Source of the DNA: a gamma proteobacterium endosymbiont of Lamellibrachia anaximandri
GTDB taxonomy: Bacteria > Pseudomonadota > Gammaproteobacteria > Chromatiales > Chromatiaceae
Assembly: GCA_016756835.1 (NCBI GenBank)
Contig: JAESPE010000002.1
Location: forward strand, 49,493 to 113,492
Direction of reading: 5' to 3'
DNA: 64,000 bases
Shown here: positions 35,660 to 45,700 of the stretch, piece by piece
Numbering within the stretch: position 1 is the stretch's first letter
Layout: every line of letters begins with the position of its first letter
Program-made: the position numbers and the translations under genes
Notes under the pieces: model-generated
Databases searched by the model: none
The model's input: only the letters and a program-made list of their open reading frames with translations
Told to the model about the DNA's origin: nothing

Positions 35660-38289
35660 AAGAGTCCCTCACCATTCGCCGCGATCCGAACAGGGCAGAA
35701 GCACTCGATTATGCCCAACTGCGCCAGTCAGGCCTGGAGCATATCGAGGAGCTGAGCCACAACTTGTGGACCGACTACAATGCCCACGACCCTGGCATCA
35801 CCATCCTGGAACTGCTCTGCTACGCCATCACGGATTTGAGCTACCGCACCCGCCTGCCGATGGCCGATCTGCTGGCAGTCCCGGCTGATGCCGACGCCGA
35901 AACGCAGAGGAGACATCAGGCCCTGCAGCAACACAGCACCCTGCTCTCTGCACTGGAGATCCTGCCCACTGAACCGGTCAGCGCCATCGATCTGCGCAAA
36001 CTGATCATCGACCAGGTACCGATGGTGCGCAATGTCTGGATCGAGCAGGACAACAGCGTCAATTACTTCGTTGACTGCAGTAAAGGCACCCAGTCGACAA
36101 TCGCACCACCGGAGGATCACAACCAGACGGAATACAGACTCAACGGCCTCTACCGACTGCGCGTGGAACCGCACGACCGCATCACCAAGAAACTGACGAA
36201 ACAGATCACCACCGACGTCGCAAAAGTCTTCCACCAGCACCGCAACCTTTGCGAAGACCTGGCAGCGATCGACCTTATCCGCGAGCAGGCTATCCGGGTC
36301 TGCGCCGACATCGAACTGGCCGAAGAGGCCGATATCGATCTGACCTGTGCCCGCATCATCCACGCCATGCAACAGCGCCTGTCACCGCCGGTTCCCCGCT
36401 ACACCCTGCAGCAGTTGCTGAAAAAGGGTTTGGCACCGGATGAGATCTACTCCGGCCCACAACTCGACCACGGTTTCCTGCTGGATAAAGATCTGCAACA
36501 GGCCGAGTTGCCGACCCAGGTCAATGCCGCCGACCTTATCGATGCAATAGTCAAAACAGAGGGCGTGACGGCAGTGCGCAAACTGATCCTGCAATCAGGC
36601 GCAGCCACCAAGACATCCGGCGACCCCTGGAATATCGAGCTGGAGAGTAACCGCAGACCGGTTTTCGATATCGAACAGAGCGCCCTGCACTTCTTCAAGG
36701 ATCTGCTGCCCTACCGGGTGGATCCCGACGAAGTCGCAAAGGCACTGCAGCAGCTACAGCAAGAGGCCCGGCAACACCAAGCCACAACCAGTGATTTGCC
36801 GACCCCGGAGAGCCGTTCCGCCGCGGTGGAGAGCTATCTCTCCATCCAACACGAACTGCCGCCGGCTTACGGCGTCGAGCCCACCGGACTGCCGAGTCAC
36901 GCCACCAAAACCCGGCGCAGCCAGGCCCGCCAACTGCAGGGATTCCTGCTGCTCTTCGATCAGTTATTGGCCAACTATCTCACTCAGTTACGCCAGATCG
37001 GCAGCCTCTTCTCCGCCGACCCTGCATTGCGCCATACCTACTTTTCCCAAGTCGTGCCGAGCATCGGCGAGGTGAGTGAACTGGTCGACCCCAAGACCCA
37101 CGGCGATTATGCGACATTACTGGAGGCGCTGGACCGGCAGTCAGAGCCGGACAGCAGACGCCGCAACCAGTTCCTTGATCATCTACTGGCCCGTTTTGGT
37201 GAACGTTTTACTGAATACGCCCTGCAGATGCAGCGTCTGCGGCTAGAGAACAACGGCCTGCGGCTGATCCAGGAGAAGGCGCGTTTCCTGCAGGAGTATG
37301 CGCTCTTGAGCCGCCGTCGCGGCAGCGCTTTCGACATCACCGACCGGGATCAGATCTGGGGCAGCTGCACGAATATCCCCGGGATACAGCATCGGGTGGG
37401 GCGCCTGCTCGGCTTCCGCAGCATCCGTCGCCGCAATCTGTCCCTGCTCGACACCGACCTCTACGAACAGATCGATCAGGATAGTGACAACGACTTCCGC
37501 TTCCGCATAAAGGACAACCTGAGCAACAAGATTCTGCTCAGCAGCAGCACCAAATACAAGACACTGGAAGATGCCGTCAGAGAGCTTCGCATCGCCCTGG
37601 ACTTCGGCCGATTCGAAGAGTATTACCAGCCAGAAACCGCAAAAAACGGCCGCCACTATTTCAATCTGGTGGATGATAAACAGGAGATCATCGCCCGGCG
37701 TATCGAATATTTCGACTCACCGGAAGAACGGGATGCCGCCCTTGCCGGGACGAGGGAGGCGATCAACCGGGTCTACGACGCAGAAGGAATGCACGTCGTC
37801 GAAAATCTGCTGTTGCGCCCGCGCAAATTCAGAACACCGACTGATTCGGCCCTGGTCGGGGACAACTTCATCTCCGTCTGCCCCGACAGCGATTGCGGGA
37901 CAGCGGGTGAACCGATCGACCCCTACTCCTGTCAGGTCCAGATTTTAGTCCCGGCCTATGCGCCGCGCATGCACGATATCGACTTCCGCCATTTCGTCGA
38001 ACGCACCATTCGCATGGAGATGCCCGCCCACATCCTGCCGCGCATCTGTTTCGTGGACGCCGAACAGATGGCCAATTTCGAAGAGCATTACCGCGCCTGG
38101 CTCGACTACCGGGCACGCCACCCCGCCGGAGAGGTGAAAAGCAGCCGGCATCTGAACAGATTAATCGCAGTCCTGCAGCAGATACACAGCGTCTACCCGA
38201 CCGGTGAACTGCACGACTGCCAGGAAGATGAGGGTGAAAGGCCGATCCTCCTGAACCGGACCCATCTGGGCAATGAACCAGGGAACTAG
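35656..38289 (+). CDS. Baseplate J-like protein 2 (Afp12-like)
   Basis: An 877-aa protein beginning with LDYAQLRQSGLEHIEELSHN and WTDYNAHDPGITILELLCYA, the hallmark of the second large eCIS baseplate protein. Middle region QARQLQGFLLLFDQLLANYL. The C-terminal part around RHFVERTIRMEMPAHILPRI resembles the J-type wedge contact. Pairs with the preceding protein in the wedge. Confidence 0.88.
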   Translation: MKESLTIRRDPNRAEALDYAQLRQSGLEHIEELSHNLWTDYNAHDPGITILELLCYAITDLSYRTRLPMADLLAVPADADAETQRRHQALQQHSTLLSALEILPTEPVSAIDLRKLIIDQVPMVRNVWIEQDNSVNYFVDCSKGTQSTIAPPEDHNQTEYRLNGLYRLRVEPHDRITKKLTKQITTDVAKVFHQHRNLCEDLAAIDLIREQAIRVCADIELAEEADIDLTCARIIHAMQQRLSPPVPRYTLQQLLKKGLAPDEIYSGPQLDHGFLLDKDLQQAELPTQVNAADLIDAIVKTEGVTAVRKLILQSGAATKTSGDPWNIELESNRRPVFDIEQSALHFFKDLLPYRVDPDEVAKALQQLQQEARQHQATTSDLPTPESRSAAVESYLSIQHELPPAYGVEPTGLPSHATKTRRSQARQLQGFLLLFDQLLANYLTQLRQIGSLFSADPALRHTYFSQVVPSIGEVSELVDPKTHGDYATLLEALDRQSEPDSRRRNQFLDHLLARFGERFTEYALQMQRLRLENNGLRLIQEKARFLQEYALLSRRRGSAFDITDRDQIWGSCTNIPGIQHRVGRLLGFRSIRRRNLSLLDTDLYEQIDQDSDNDFRFRIKDNLSNKILLSSSTKYKTLEDAVRELRIALDFGRFEEYYQPETAKNGRHYFNLVDDKQEIIARRIEYFDSPEERDAALAGTREAINRVYDAEGMHVVENLLLRPRKFRTPTDSALVGDNFISVCPDSDCGTAGEPIDPYSCQVQILVPAYAPRMHDIDFRHFVERTIRMEMPAHILPRICFVDAEQMANFEEHYRAWLDYRARHPAGEVKSSRHLNRLIAVLQQIHSVYPTGELHDCQEDEGERPILLNRTHLGNEPGN

Positions 38290-38304
38290 CTACAGGTAGC
38301 TGCC

Positions 38305-41181
38305 ATGAACGACAAAATCGAACTCACTTCACTGAATGAACCTGTGCCGGACTTCGACTACTTTGCCGACAACCAGGTACTCACCGCCGGCCAACTCAAC
38401 CGGGCAGTCGATTTTCTCGATGGCCAGCATCGACTCACCCGCGCCCGTCTGCTGGGCCAGGGTATTGTCTGTGGACTCACATTCCAGGCCACGGCAAACC
38501 GGGTGGCGCTTGAAGCGGGAGTCGGCGTTACCAGCGAGGGGGATCTGCTGCAGATACCCGAGACGCAACGTTTTACCCACTATCGGATCTTCACAGACGA
38601 TTCAGCGAAATACCCGCCCTTCCACGGCAGAAGGATCGTCAGGAAAAAAGCGGTGGTAGGCGGCAGTCGACTGCTGGTGCAACCGCGCCTGGAAGTTCAG
38701 CCACTCAGACCCGGCATCCAACCAATCGAACGGATTCTGGATATTCAGCCGCTCAGGCCCGGTAACCAACTGATCGAACTGTTGCAGGATGGAAGTGAGG
38801 CGGACGCACAACCACTGAGCCTGACAAAAGTTCAGCTCGCACAACTGGTATTGGTGCTCTATCAGGAGACCTATATCAAGGAGAACGATCTCTGTAACGC
38901 CAGTGATTGCGACAACCGTGGCCCGACCCGCACCGCCAACCTTAAACTGTTGCTGGCGCCCAAGGACCTGCTGCCGAAGCTCCCGCTGACACCAAAGGAT
39001 GAGTATCTGGCAATGGATGAGGTGGACGCCCCCCGCCTCGATCTCGACATCGGCACGATCAATCAATACGACGGCAACAACGGTCTGGCCAAGCGTTACA
39101 TCACCGCCATCGACAAGATGAAGCTCGATCTGGGCAAAGCGTTTGATGACGCACCCACCAGTGGCCTGTTCACCTCGACCATGCAGCAACTCTACAGCAG
39201 CGGCAAGTGGAGCCTGCGCCTGAACCAGGCACGTTTCCAGGTCACCACCAACAGCCAGGGCATCCAGTATGTCTACAGCTTCTTCAAGGATCTGATCGAA
39301 GCCTATCACGAGTGCAGAGAGGCGCTGTTCGAACTGGACGACAACTGCATGGGCGACCCCGCCAGTTTCTCCAAGCATCTGGTGCTTGGCCAGGCCCTCA
39401 AAAGGGGGGAGGTGGATGATGTCTATCGCTACCGCTTCCAGGCAACCCCAATACTGCGTGCCGAAGATGAAAAAAAGGGACGATTCGTGTTTCTGCTGCG
39501 CCGCATGGACGCCATGCTGCGCCACTTCAAAAAACCGTCTGGCGAGATCCGCCTCTCACCCTCCCGCAAAGCCATTGCCTCGCTGGGAGAGCGTGCCATC
39601 CCTGCCTATTTCGACACCAACAGTCAACCCCGCATCAACGAGCTATGGAACTTCGACCTGAGCCGAAAACAACGCAGCGACCGGATCCCCGGCTATGGCA
39701 TGAGCGACTACAGCAACCACACCCACGACTCGTTCTACCGTCAATCCATCGATGATTACGACTTCATCCGCATCGAGGGCCATCAGGGCAGGAAGGTCAA
39801 GGATGTACAGACTGAGTTGGAAACGATGGCCCGCAGACACAATCTGGCCTTCAAGGTGGAAGCCATTCAGCTGGAAGATGCCGACCCGGTGTTCATTCGT
39901 CCTTTTCACTTTCCCGACATCGATATCCTGTTCAATCTGCAGAAGGCGGATATACGCCACACCCTCAAACAGGCCGGTCGGTTCGGCACCGATCTGCAAC
40001 AGACTGTTTTGCAGGATAGCCGCGTCGATGAACTGGAGCCGACCACTCCCAAAGCACTTTTCTCCGCACCCCGGCAAAGGGCGGGCCAGTTGCAGCTAAA
40101 GGTCGCCGAAGCCATCCCCTTCATGCCGAAAAAACTGGCGGATGCAGAGTTCAACAAAGCGAAGGTCACGGCGTTTCACGAAAAAGTGAACATCTGTGCT
40201 GTTCAGGCCAAGGCGGTGAGTACCGACATCAAAAAGGTCGCCCGGCCGATCCTGCCCACACCGGCAGGTTCACTGCTGGATGGAAGCAAATTCCTCAACC
40301 TAGAAAAACTTCTGGATCTCTGGGAAAGACGCAAAAAGAAGGTAAGAAAGGAGTCGATCTTCGACCGTTTTCTGAAACACCATCCGGGCCTGGAACATCA
40401 GGGCGGCGTACCCAGAGGCGGAACGTTTGTGCTGGTCTACGATGCATCCGGCAGTCGGGTACTGGCGGATTTCTGTCTGCCCTATTTCAGCTACTTCGAT
40501 CCATCGATCCTGGAACCTGAGGAGGAGACAGCACCGGAATTAGATCTCCCGGTCTTCAAACCGCCGGTCTGGTGGATAGACAAGATAGACATGCCCATCT
40601 TTACCGTCCAGGGCATTCAGCTCAAGGACACACTGAACCTGGTGGATACACGGATAACCACCGCGAAGGAAGATCTTCAAATGGAGATTTCCTACCAAAG
40701 CCAGATCATCGAATCTCAGTTTACCGGATTCAATGTCGGCAGTGGCTTCTACGCCGCTGCGCAAAACCCTGATTTCGGCTCGACCGCCGTTATGGGCAAA
40801 GAGAACTTCGACCGCGAACAGACACTGGTGATGGCAGAGATACTCAGGGCGCAAAGAGAGAAAGGTGCTATCGAAGAACGTATGGACAAGGGTCTTGCTG
40901 TCAGCGGTGACGAGGAGAAATTCATGGAAACGGAACAACGTCTCGCAGAACTGATCGTAAAGGCATCTCAAACCTCCCGGGTCAATGACGCAGACGCCAC
41001 GCCCACCGCTGCCGACAAGCAGTTCATGAGCAGTGTGCGTGATGCCGCCCTCGATCTGTCGGGTTCTGAAGCACGCCAGATGGTCGGCGAGGAATTTTCA
41101 ACCATCCAAGAGGGTACAGGTACCAGTGAGATGAATACTATGATGAAAGGAAAACTGGGCCAGATCTCCGGTGCTTTCTAG
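38305..41181 (+). CDS. Large unrecognised eCIS-locus protein
   Basis: 958 aa, no signal peptide. Strong N-terminal motif: YFADNQVLTAGQLNRAVDFL then QHRLTRARLLGQGIVCGLTF. Middle: SNHTHDSFYRQSIDDYDFIR and IEGHQGRKVKDVQTELE. The C-terminal ~200 residues are helical and polar (SSVRDAALDLSGSEARQMVG-like). Conserved-looking, yet no Afp or PVC counterpart comes to mind; I believe similar hypothetical proteins occur in eCIS loci of other bacteria, but this is memory, not a search. It occupies the place where Afp13-type fibres usually lie, so a fibre-network or baseplate-surface role is possible. Confidence 0.6.
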   Translation: MNDKIELTSLNEPVPDFDYFADNQVLTAGQLNRAVDFLDGQHRLTRARLLGQGIVCGLTFQATANRVALEAGVGVTSEGDLLQIPETQRFTHYRIFTDDSAKYPPFHGRRIVRKKAVVGGSRLLVQPRLEVQPLRPGIQPIERILDIQPLRPGNQLIELLQDGSEADAQPLSLTKVQLAQLVLVLYQETYIKENDLCNASDCDNRGPTRTANLKLLLAPKDLLPKLPLTPKDEYLAMDEVDAPRLDLDIGTINQYDGNNGLAKRYITAIDKMKLDLGKAFDDAPTSGLFTSTMQQLYSSGKWSLRLNQARFQVTTNSQGIQYVYSFFKDLIEAYHECREALFELDDNCMGDPASFSKHLVLGQALKRGEVDDVYRYRFQATPILRAEDEKKGRFVFLLRRMDAMLRHFKKPSGEIRLSPSRKAIASLGERAIPAYFDTNSQPRINELWNFDLSRKQRSDRIPGYGMSDYSNHTHDSFYRQSIDDYDFIRIEGHQGRKVKDVQTELETMARRHNLAFKVEAIQLEDADPVFIRPFHFPDIDILFNLQKADIRHTLKQAGRFGTDLQQTVLQDSRVDELEPTTPKALFSAPRQRAGQLQLKVAEAIPFMPKKLADAEFNKAKVTAFHEKVNICAVQAKAVSTDIKKVARPILPTPAGSLLDGSKFLNLEKLLDLWERRKKKVRKESIFDRFLKHHPGLEHQGGVPRGGTFVLVYDASGSRVLADFCLPYFSYFDPSILEPEEETAPELDLPVFKPPVWWIDKIDMPIFTVQGIQLKDTLNLVDTRITTAKEDLQMEISYQSQIIESQFTGFNVGSGFYAAAQNPDFGSTAVMGKENFDREQTLVMAEILRAQREKGAIEERMDKGLAVSGDEEKFMETEQRLAELIVKASQTSRVNDADATPTAADKQFMSSVRDAALDLSGSEARQMVGEEFSTIQEGTGTSEMNTMMKGKLGQISGAF

Positions 41182-41199
41182 CCGGATTGAAGACAGACC

Positions 41200-42747
41200 A
41201 TGTCCAGACATCAGGTACAGAAACAGACCTTCGAAATCCGGGTTCCCCAACAGGAGGATGCCCGGGGTCTGCAGGACCGCCTCTCCACCTTTGGCAATCA
41301 CAAGCTGCCGCTCATCCTCGATGAGGTTTTTGAGAAACAGACAGCGGGTACGGACCGAGTCTGGCGCATCAACCGTCTGGAGATCGACCTCGGCCATATC
41401 TCGGAAAAGGCGCTGGAGTCCCAACTCACAGAGGGCATACGTCTCAAGCTGGCAAAGGCGCTTGAAAAATATCGACTGTCACAAGAGAGATCCGGCCAGA
41501 AGAGCGACCAGTCAACAGACAGGCTCTCTCTCCAGCAGCGTACCCTTGAAAGCCTGCAATACTATCTGAAACACGGTGTCCTGCCCTGGTGGTCTGAAAA
41601 ACCGCCGCCCTGGATGGAGTCTCAACGTCTGACGCAACTGCTGCAAAGACCGGACACTTTGATCAAGGCACTCTCAGTCGTGATCAATGCAAGCCCGCCC
41701 GCGCTCGAACGGCTGATGCAGCACATCCCGCCTGCGCTGATCGCCGGGATCATCGAATATGGGGTCCCCGCAGGAGAGACTCAATCCATCCAAAAACTGG
41801 CAGTAAAGGCGGCCTGGGAAAGCGGTGAGACTGAGAAGTTGCTTTTTCTCCTTGCAATCAACCATGCAGAGGACAATGACAAAACAGCAGCAATTATCGC
41901 CCGGCACTTTACCCGCCAGACCCTGCTTCTTCTGCATGAAACGCTCAACAGACGAATCGGTAGACGGACGCCGGAAACAACACCTCGCTGGCAGCATTCA
42001 CTGGCCACACTTCTACAACGGGCAACCGATAGCCAGCGTGATACCGGCAGACCCAAACCGCCACTACCTGAAGCAAACGCCGAAAATCGCAGCAAAGCCG
42101 GTCACAAGCGGGCTGAATCCCACGCTGATCTCAAACTTCGGAGGCAATCCAAAACCCCAGACGAGTATGAAGTAATAGAGTTAATCCAACAGACAGACCG
42201 CATCAATGAGACCATCCAGAAGAGTGGTGACACAGAAAAGGCCAGCGATACCCAAGTCTATGTCGAGAGCGCAGGAATCATCCTGCTGTCGCCTCTCCTG
42301 CTGCCACTGTTCGAGGGCACAGGGCTGGTCATCGATAAATCATTTGTTGACGCTCAAGCGCGTCATCGAGCGGTCTATCTGCTGGAGTATCTTGTCTGGG
42401 AAGAGAACCAACACGTCGAGTACGATCTGGCACTGGAGAAATGCCTTTGCGGCATTCCCACTGAGGTGCCACTGATTTCATATTCGCCCACCGATGAACA
42501 AAAGGGTGAGTGCGAGATACTGCTTAAGGCGGCCATCAATCACTGGAAGGCCTTGAAATCCACCAGCCCGGACGGCTTGCGGGAGGCCTTTCTGCAACGT
42601 GAAGGCCGTCTGGAACCCAAAGTGAACCCACCCAGGCTCAGAGTCAACCCGATGCCCCAGGATATGCTGCTGGAACGTCTGCCATGGAGCTACAGCATCA
42701 TCAAACTGCCCTGGATGGATCAGCGTCTACACGTGGAGTGGGGCTGA
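41200..42747 (+). CDS. eCIS tape-measure protein (CIS_TMP family, Afp14-like)
   Basis: A 515-aa protein with the contractile-injection-system tape-measure hallmarks: FEIRVPQQEDARGLQDRLST, WRINRLEIDLGHIS, repeated blocks around LQYYLKHGVLPWW, ILLSPLLLPLFEGTGLV and the typical end LLERLPWSYSIIKLPWMDQR. It sets tube length and may also take part in effector loading. Comes just before the DUF4157 gene. Confidence 0.87.
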   Translation: MSRHQVQKQTFEIRVPQQEDARGLQDRLSTFGNHKLPLILDEVFEKQTAGTDRVWRINRLEIDLGHISEKALESQLTEGIRLKLAKALEKYRLSQERSGQKSDQSTDRLSLQQRTLESLQYYLKHGVLPWWSEKPPPWMESQRLTQLLQRPDTLIKALSVVINASPPALERLMQHIPPALIAGIIEYGVPAGETQSIQKLAVKAAWESGETEKLLFLLAINHAEDNDKTAAIIARHFTRQTLLLLHETLNRRIGRRTPETTPRWQHSLATLLQRATDSQRDTGRPKPPLPEANAENRSKAGHKRAESHADLKLRRQSKTPDEYEVIELIQQTDRINETIQKSGDTEKASDTQVYVESAGIILLSPLLLPLFEGTGLVIDKSFVDAQARHRAVYLLEYLVWEENQHVEYDLALEKCLCGIPTEVPLISYSPTDEQKGECEILLKAAINHWKALKSTSPDGLREAFLQREGRLEPKVNPPRLRVNPMPQDMLLERLPWSYSIIKLPWMDQRLHVEWG

Positions 42748-42750
42748 GTC

Positions 42751-45700
42751 ATGTCGAACCACGCCGACAAACAGCAGCGGTCAAACCGAATCAGTCGGCA
42801 ACCCTTCTTTAACCATCAGGGTGCAAAACCGGAAAAAAGCTTTATCTCCACCAATCCGGTGCAGGCCAAACTTAAGGTCAGCAAACCCAACGATCCCCAT
42901 GAAGTTGAGGCAGAGGCGATGGCGGATCATGTCGTTGCCAGGCTGGCCACCCCCGCCTTCTTTCATAGCGACCAGGCTCCCGGCAACCAGCTGAATCGTC
43001 AACCGGAGGCAGAGGAGGAAGAGGCGCTTCAGCCTCTCATGCGCCAACCCCTCGAAGAGGAAGAGGAGCTGCAGACACTCCGACGGCAGCCCGAAGAAGA
43101 AGAGGAGCTGCAGACACTCCGGCGGCAACCCGAAGAGGAAGAGGAGGAGCTGCAGGCACTCCGACGGCAACCCGAAGAAGAAGAGGAGTTGCAGGCACTC
43201 CGGCGGCAACCCGAAGAGGAAGAGGAGGAGTTGCAGACACTCCGACGGCAGCCCGAAGAGGAAGAAGAGGAGTTGCAGACACTCCGACGGCAACCCGAAG
43301 AAGAAGAGGAGGAGTTGCAGACACAGCCTGAAGAAGACGAGGAGGCCGTGGACCGCACGCCCAAACACTATCGTTACCGATCCGGCGTGCCGCCACCCTT
43401 TCCAAGGGCATCCCACACATTCGCCGGCAGCCCTATCCACAGATTCCGCCAATCGCCGGTAAAGATTTACCGATCCGCTGGATTGGCAGTTAATCGCCGG
43501 CGACGTTACCCGTCGCCCAGACGTACCCTGCATCGATCAGCGGCAGCCCGTGGCCCACCGGAACCCGGTCCGGGTTTTCGCTCGCACCTGCAAAACTCAA
43601 AGGGTGCAGGACGTCCGATGCCATTGACACTGCGCCAGCCGATGGAGTCCGCCTTCCAGGCAGACTTCAGCCACGTGCGTCTGCATACCGGCCAGCGCGC
43701 CGCATCAATGAGCGGGCAGATCAATGCCCAGGCATTCACCCACGGTAGCCACATCTACTTTGGACAGGGTCGTTATGCGCCGGAATCGAGCGCAGGCAAG
43801 CATCTGCTCGCCCATGAGCTGACCCACGTCGTGCAGCAGGGCGGAGCCGTGCAGCGTCGTCCGACTACTCCGGGCATTCAGAGAAAGGCGACGCGCTCCG
43901 GCGGCAGAATCACCCGTGCGCCACCTTCCATCCAGCGCCTGCCCGACTTCATCGGCAGACGGCTCAACAGCTATGCCCGCTACATCCCCGGATATACCCT
44001 GCTTACCGTCCTCATCGGCTATAACCCGCTACTTGGCCAACTGGTTGCCCGCACGCCACGAAACCTGCTGCAAGGTTTCATGGGACTGGCCTCCGTACTC
44101 GGCACCCGGCTCTTCGACAAACTGACTGAACTGGGTATCGTCGACGACGCATTCAACTGGGTCAATGCACGTTTGCAGGCACTCAGGCTCAATATAGATC
44201 GGGTGGAAGGACTGATTCGGCAGGCCTACGACCGGATGGATTTTTTCCGACTCGACCCCATTGCCTATAATCGGCGTGTGCTGGTCAACACATTCTCTCC
44301 CCTGGTCAGTGACGTCCGCCGTTTCGCCGGACAGTTGGTCGACAGGGTTGTGGAACTGATCAAAAACGCCCTGCTCAGCACCCTGCGCAGTCTCGCCTCG
44401 GCGCTGCCCGGCTACCGGCTGATAACCATGATCATCGGCAGCGACCCGTTAACCGATGCACCAGTGATCGCCACCACGGCACAGATCATCGCCGAGTTCC
44501 TGACGCTGATCGGCGCCACCCAGGAGCTGGAAAAGATGCGGGAGCATGGTGCGCTGGAACGCACTGCAGCCTGGATCGACCTGCAGTTGGCCCTGCTCAA
44601 TTTCAACATCGCCGAGATCTCCGCACTCTTTACCACTGCCTGGAACAGCTTTTCGATCCAGGATGTATTCAATCCGGTGGCCGCCTTCAACCGCGTACTC
44701 AACATCTTCGCACCGTTCATCAGCCGGGCATTCCGCTTTGCCCGCAATGTTGCCACGACAGTCCTGAGCTTCATCAAGGATGCCCTGCTCGACTGGCTTT
44801 CACGCCACGCCGGCAGCGTGCCCGGATTCCATCTGTTTACGGTAATCATCGGCCGTAATCCATTCACACAGCAGCCGGTACCGCGTACTGCCAGCAACTT
44901 CATCCGCGGGTTCCTCAGTTTCGTGCCGGGTGGTGAGGAGAAGTTCCGGAATCTGCAACAGTCCGGCGCCATCGAACGGGCCATGGCTTGGCTCAATGTG
45001 CAGATCGCGCGGCTTAATCTTACCTGGACCATGATCCGTGCGCTCTTCACACAGGCCTGGAACAGCTTTTCCATTACCGACCTGCTCGACCCGGTGGCGG
45101 CATTTCAGCGCATCGTGGCGCTGTTCCGGGCACCGGTGCGCCGCATCATCCACTTTGCAGCAGCCGTGGCGGAAAAGATCCTGGAATTCATCTTTGAAGG
45201 GGTGATGGGGGCCGGTGGTTCACGTGTGCTGGCGATCCTCAAACGCGGCCGTGATACCTTCATGACCATCATCAACGATCCGGTGGCCTTTATCCGCAAC
45301 CTGATCCAGGCGATGGTACGGGGCTTCCGTCAGTTTGCAGGCAACATCCTGACCCATCTGCGCAACGGACTGGTGGGTTGGCTGCTGGGGGTACTGGAGG
45401 GCGCTGGTCTGCAACTGCCCCAGACCTTCAATCTGCAGGGCATCATCTCTCTGGTGCTGCAGATCCTCGGCATCACCTACGCCCGCATTCGCCCGCGACT
45501 TGTACGATTACTGGGTGAGGCCAACGTCTCACGGCTGGAGACCCTCTTTGGATTCCTGCGTACCCTGGTCACCCAGGGACCGGGAGCCGCCTGGCAGCAG
45601 ATCGTGGAGTTCATCCAGGGCAACCTGCGCGAGATCGTGATGGGCGCCATCCGCAACTGGGTGATCACCCGCGTGGTCACCGCCGCCATCACCCGTCTGG

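Noticed and set aside
42997..43350. Possible CRISPR-like array
   Set aside because: The units are in-frame coding repeats of 39-45 nt without unique spacers.
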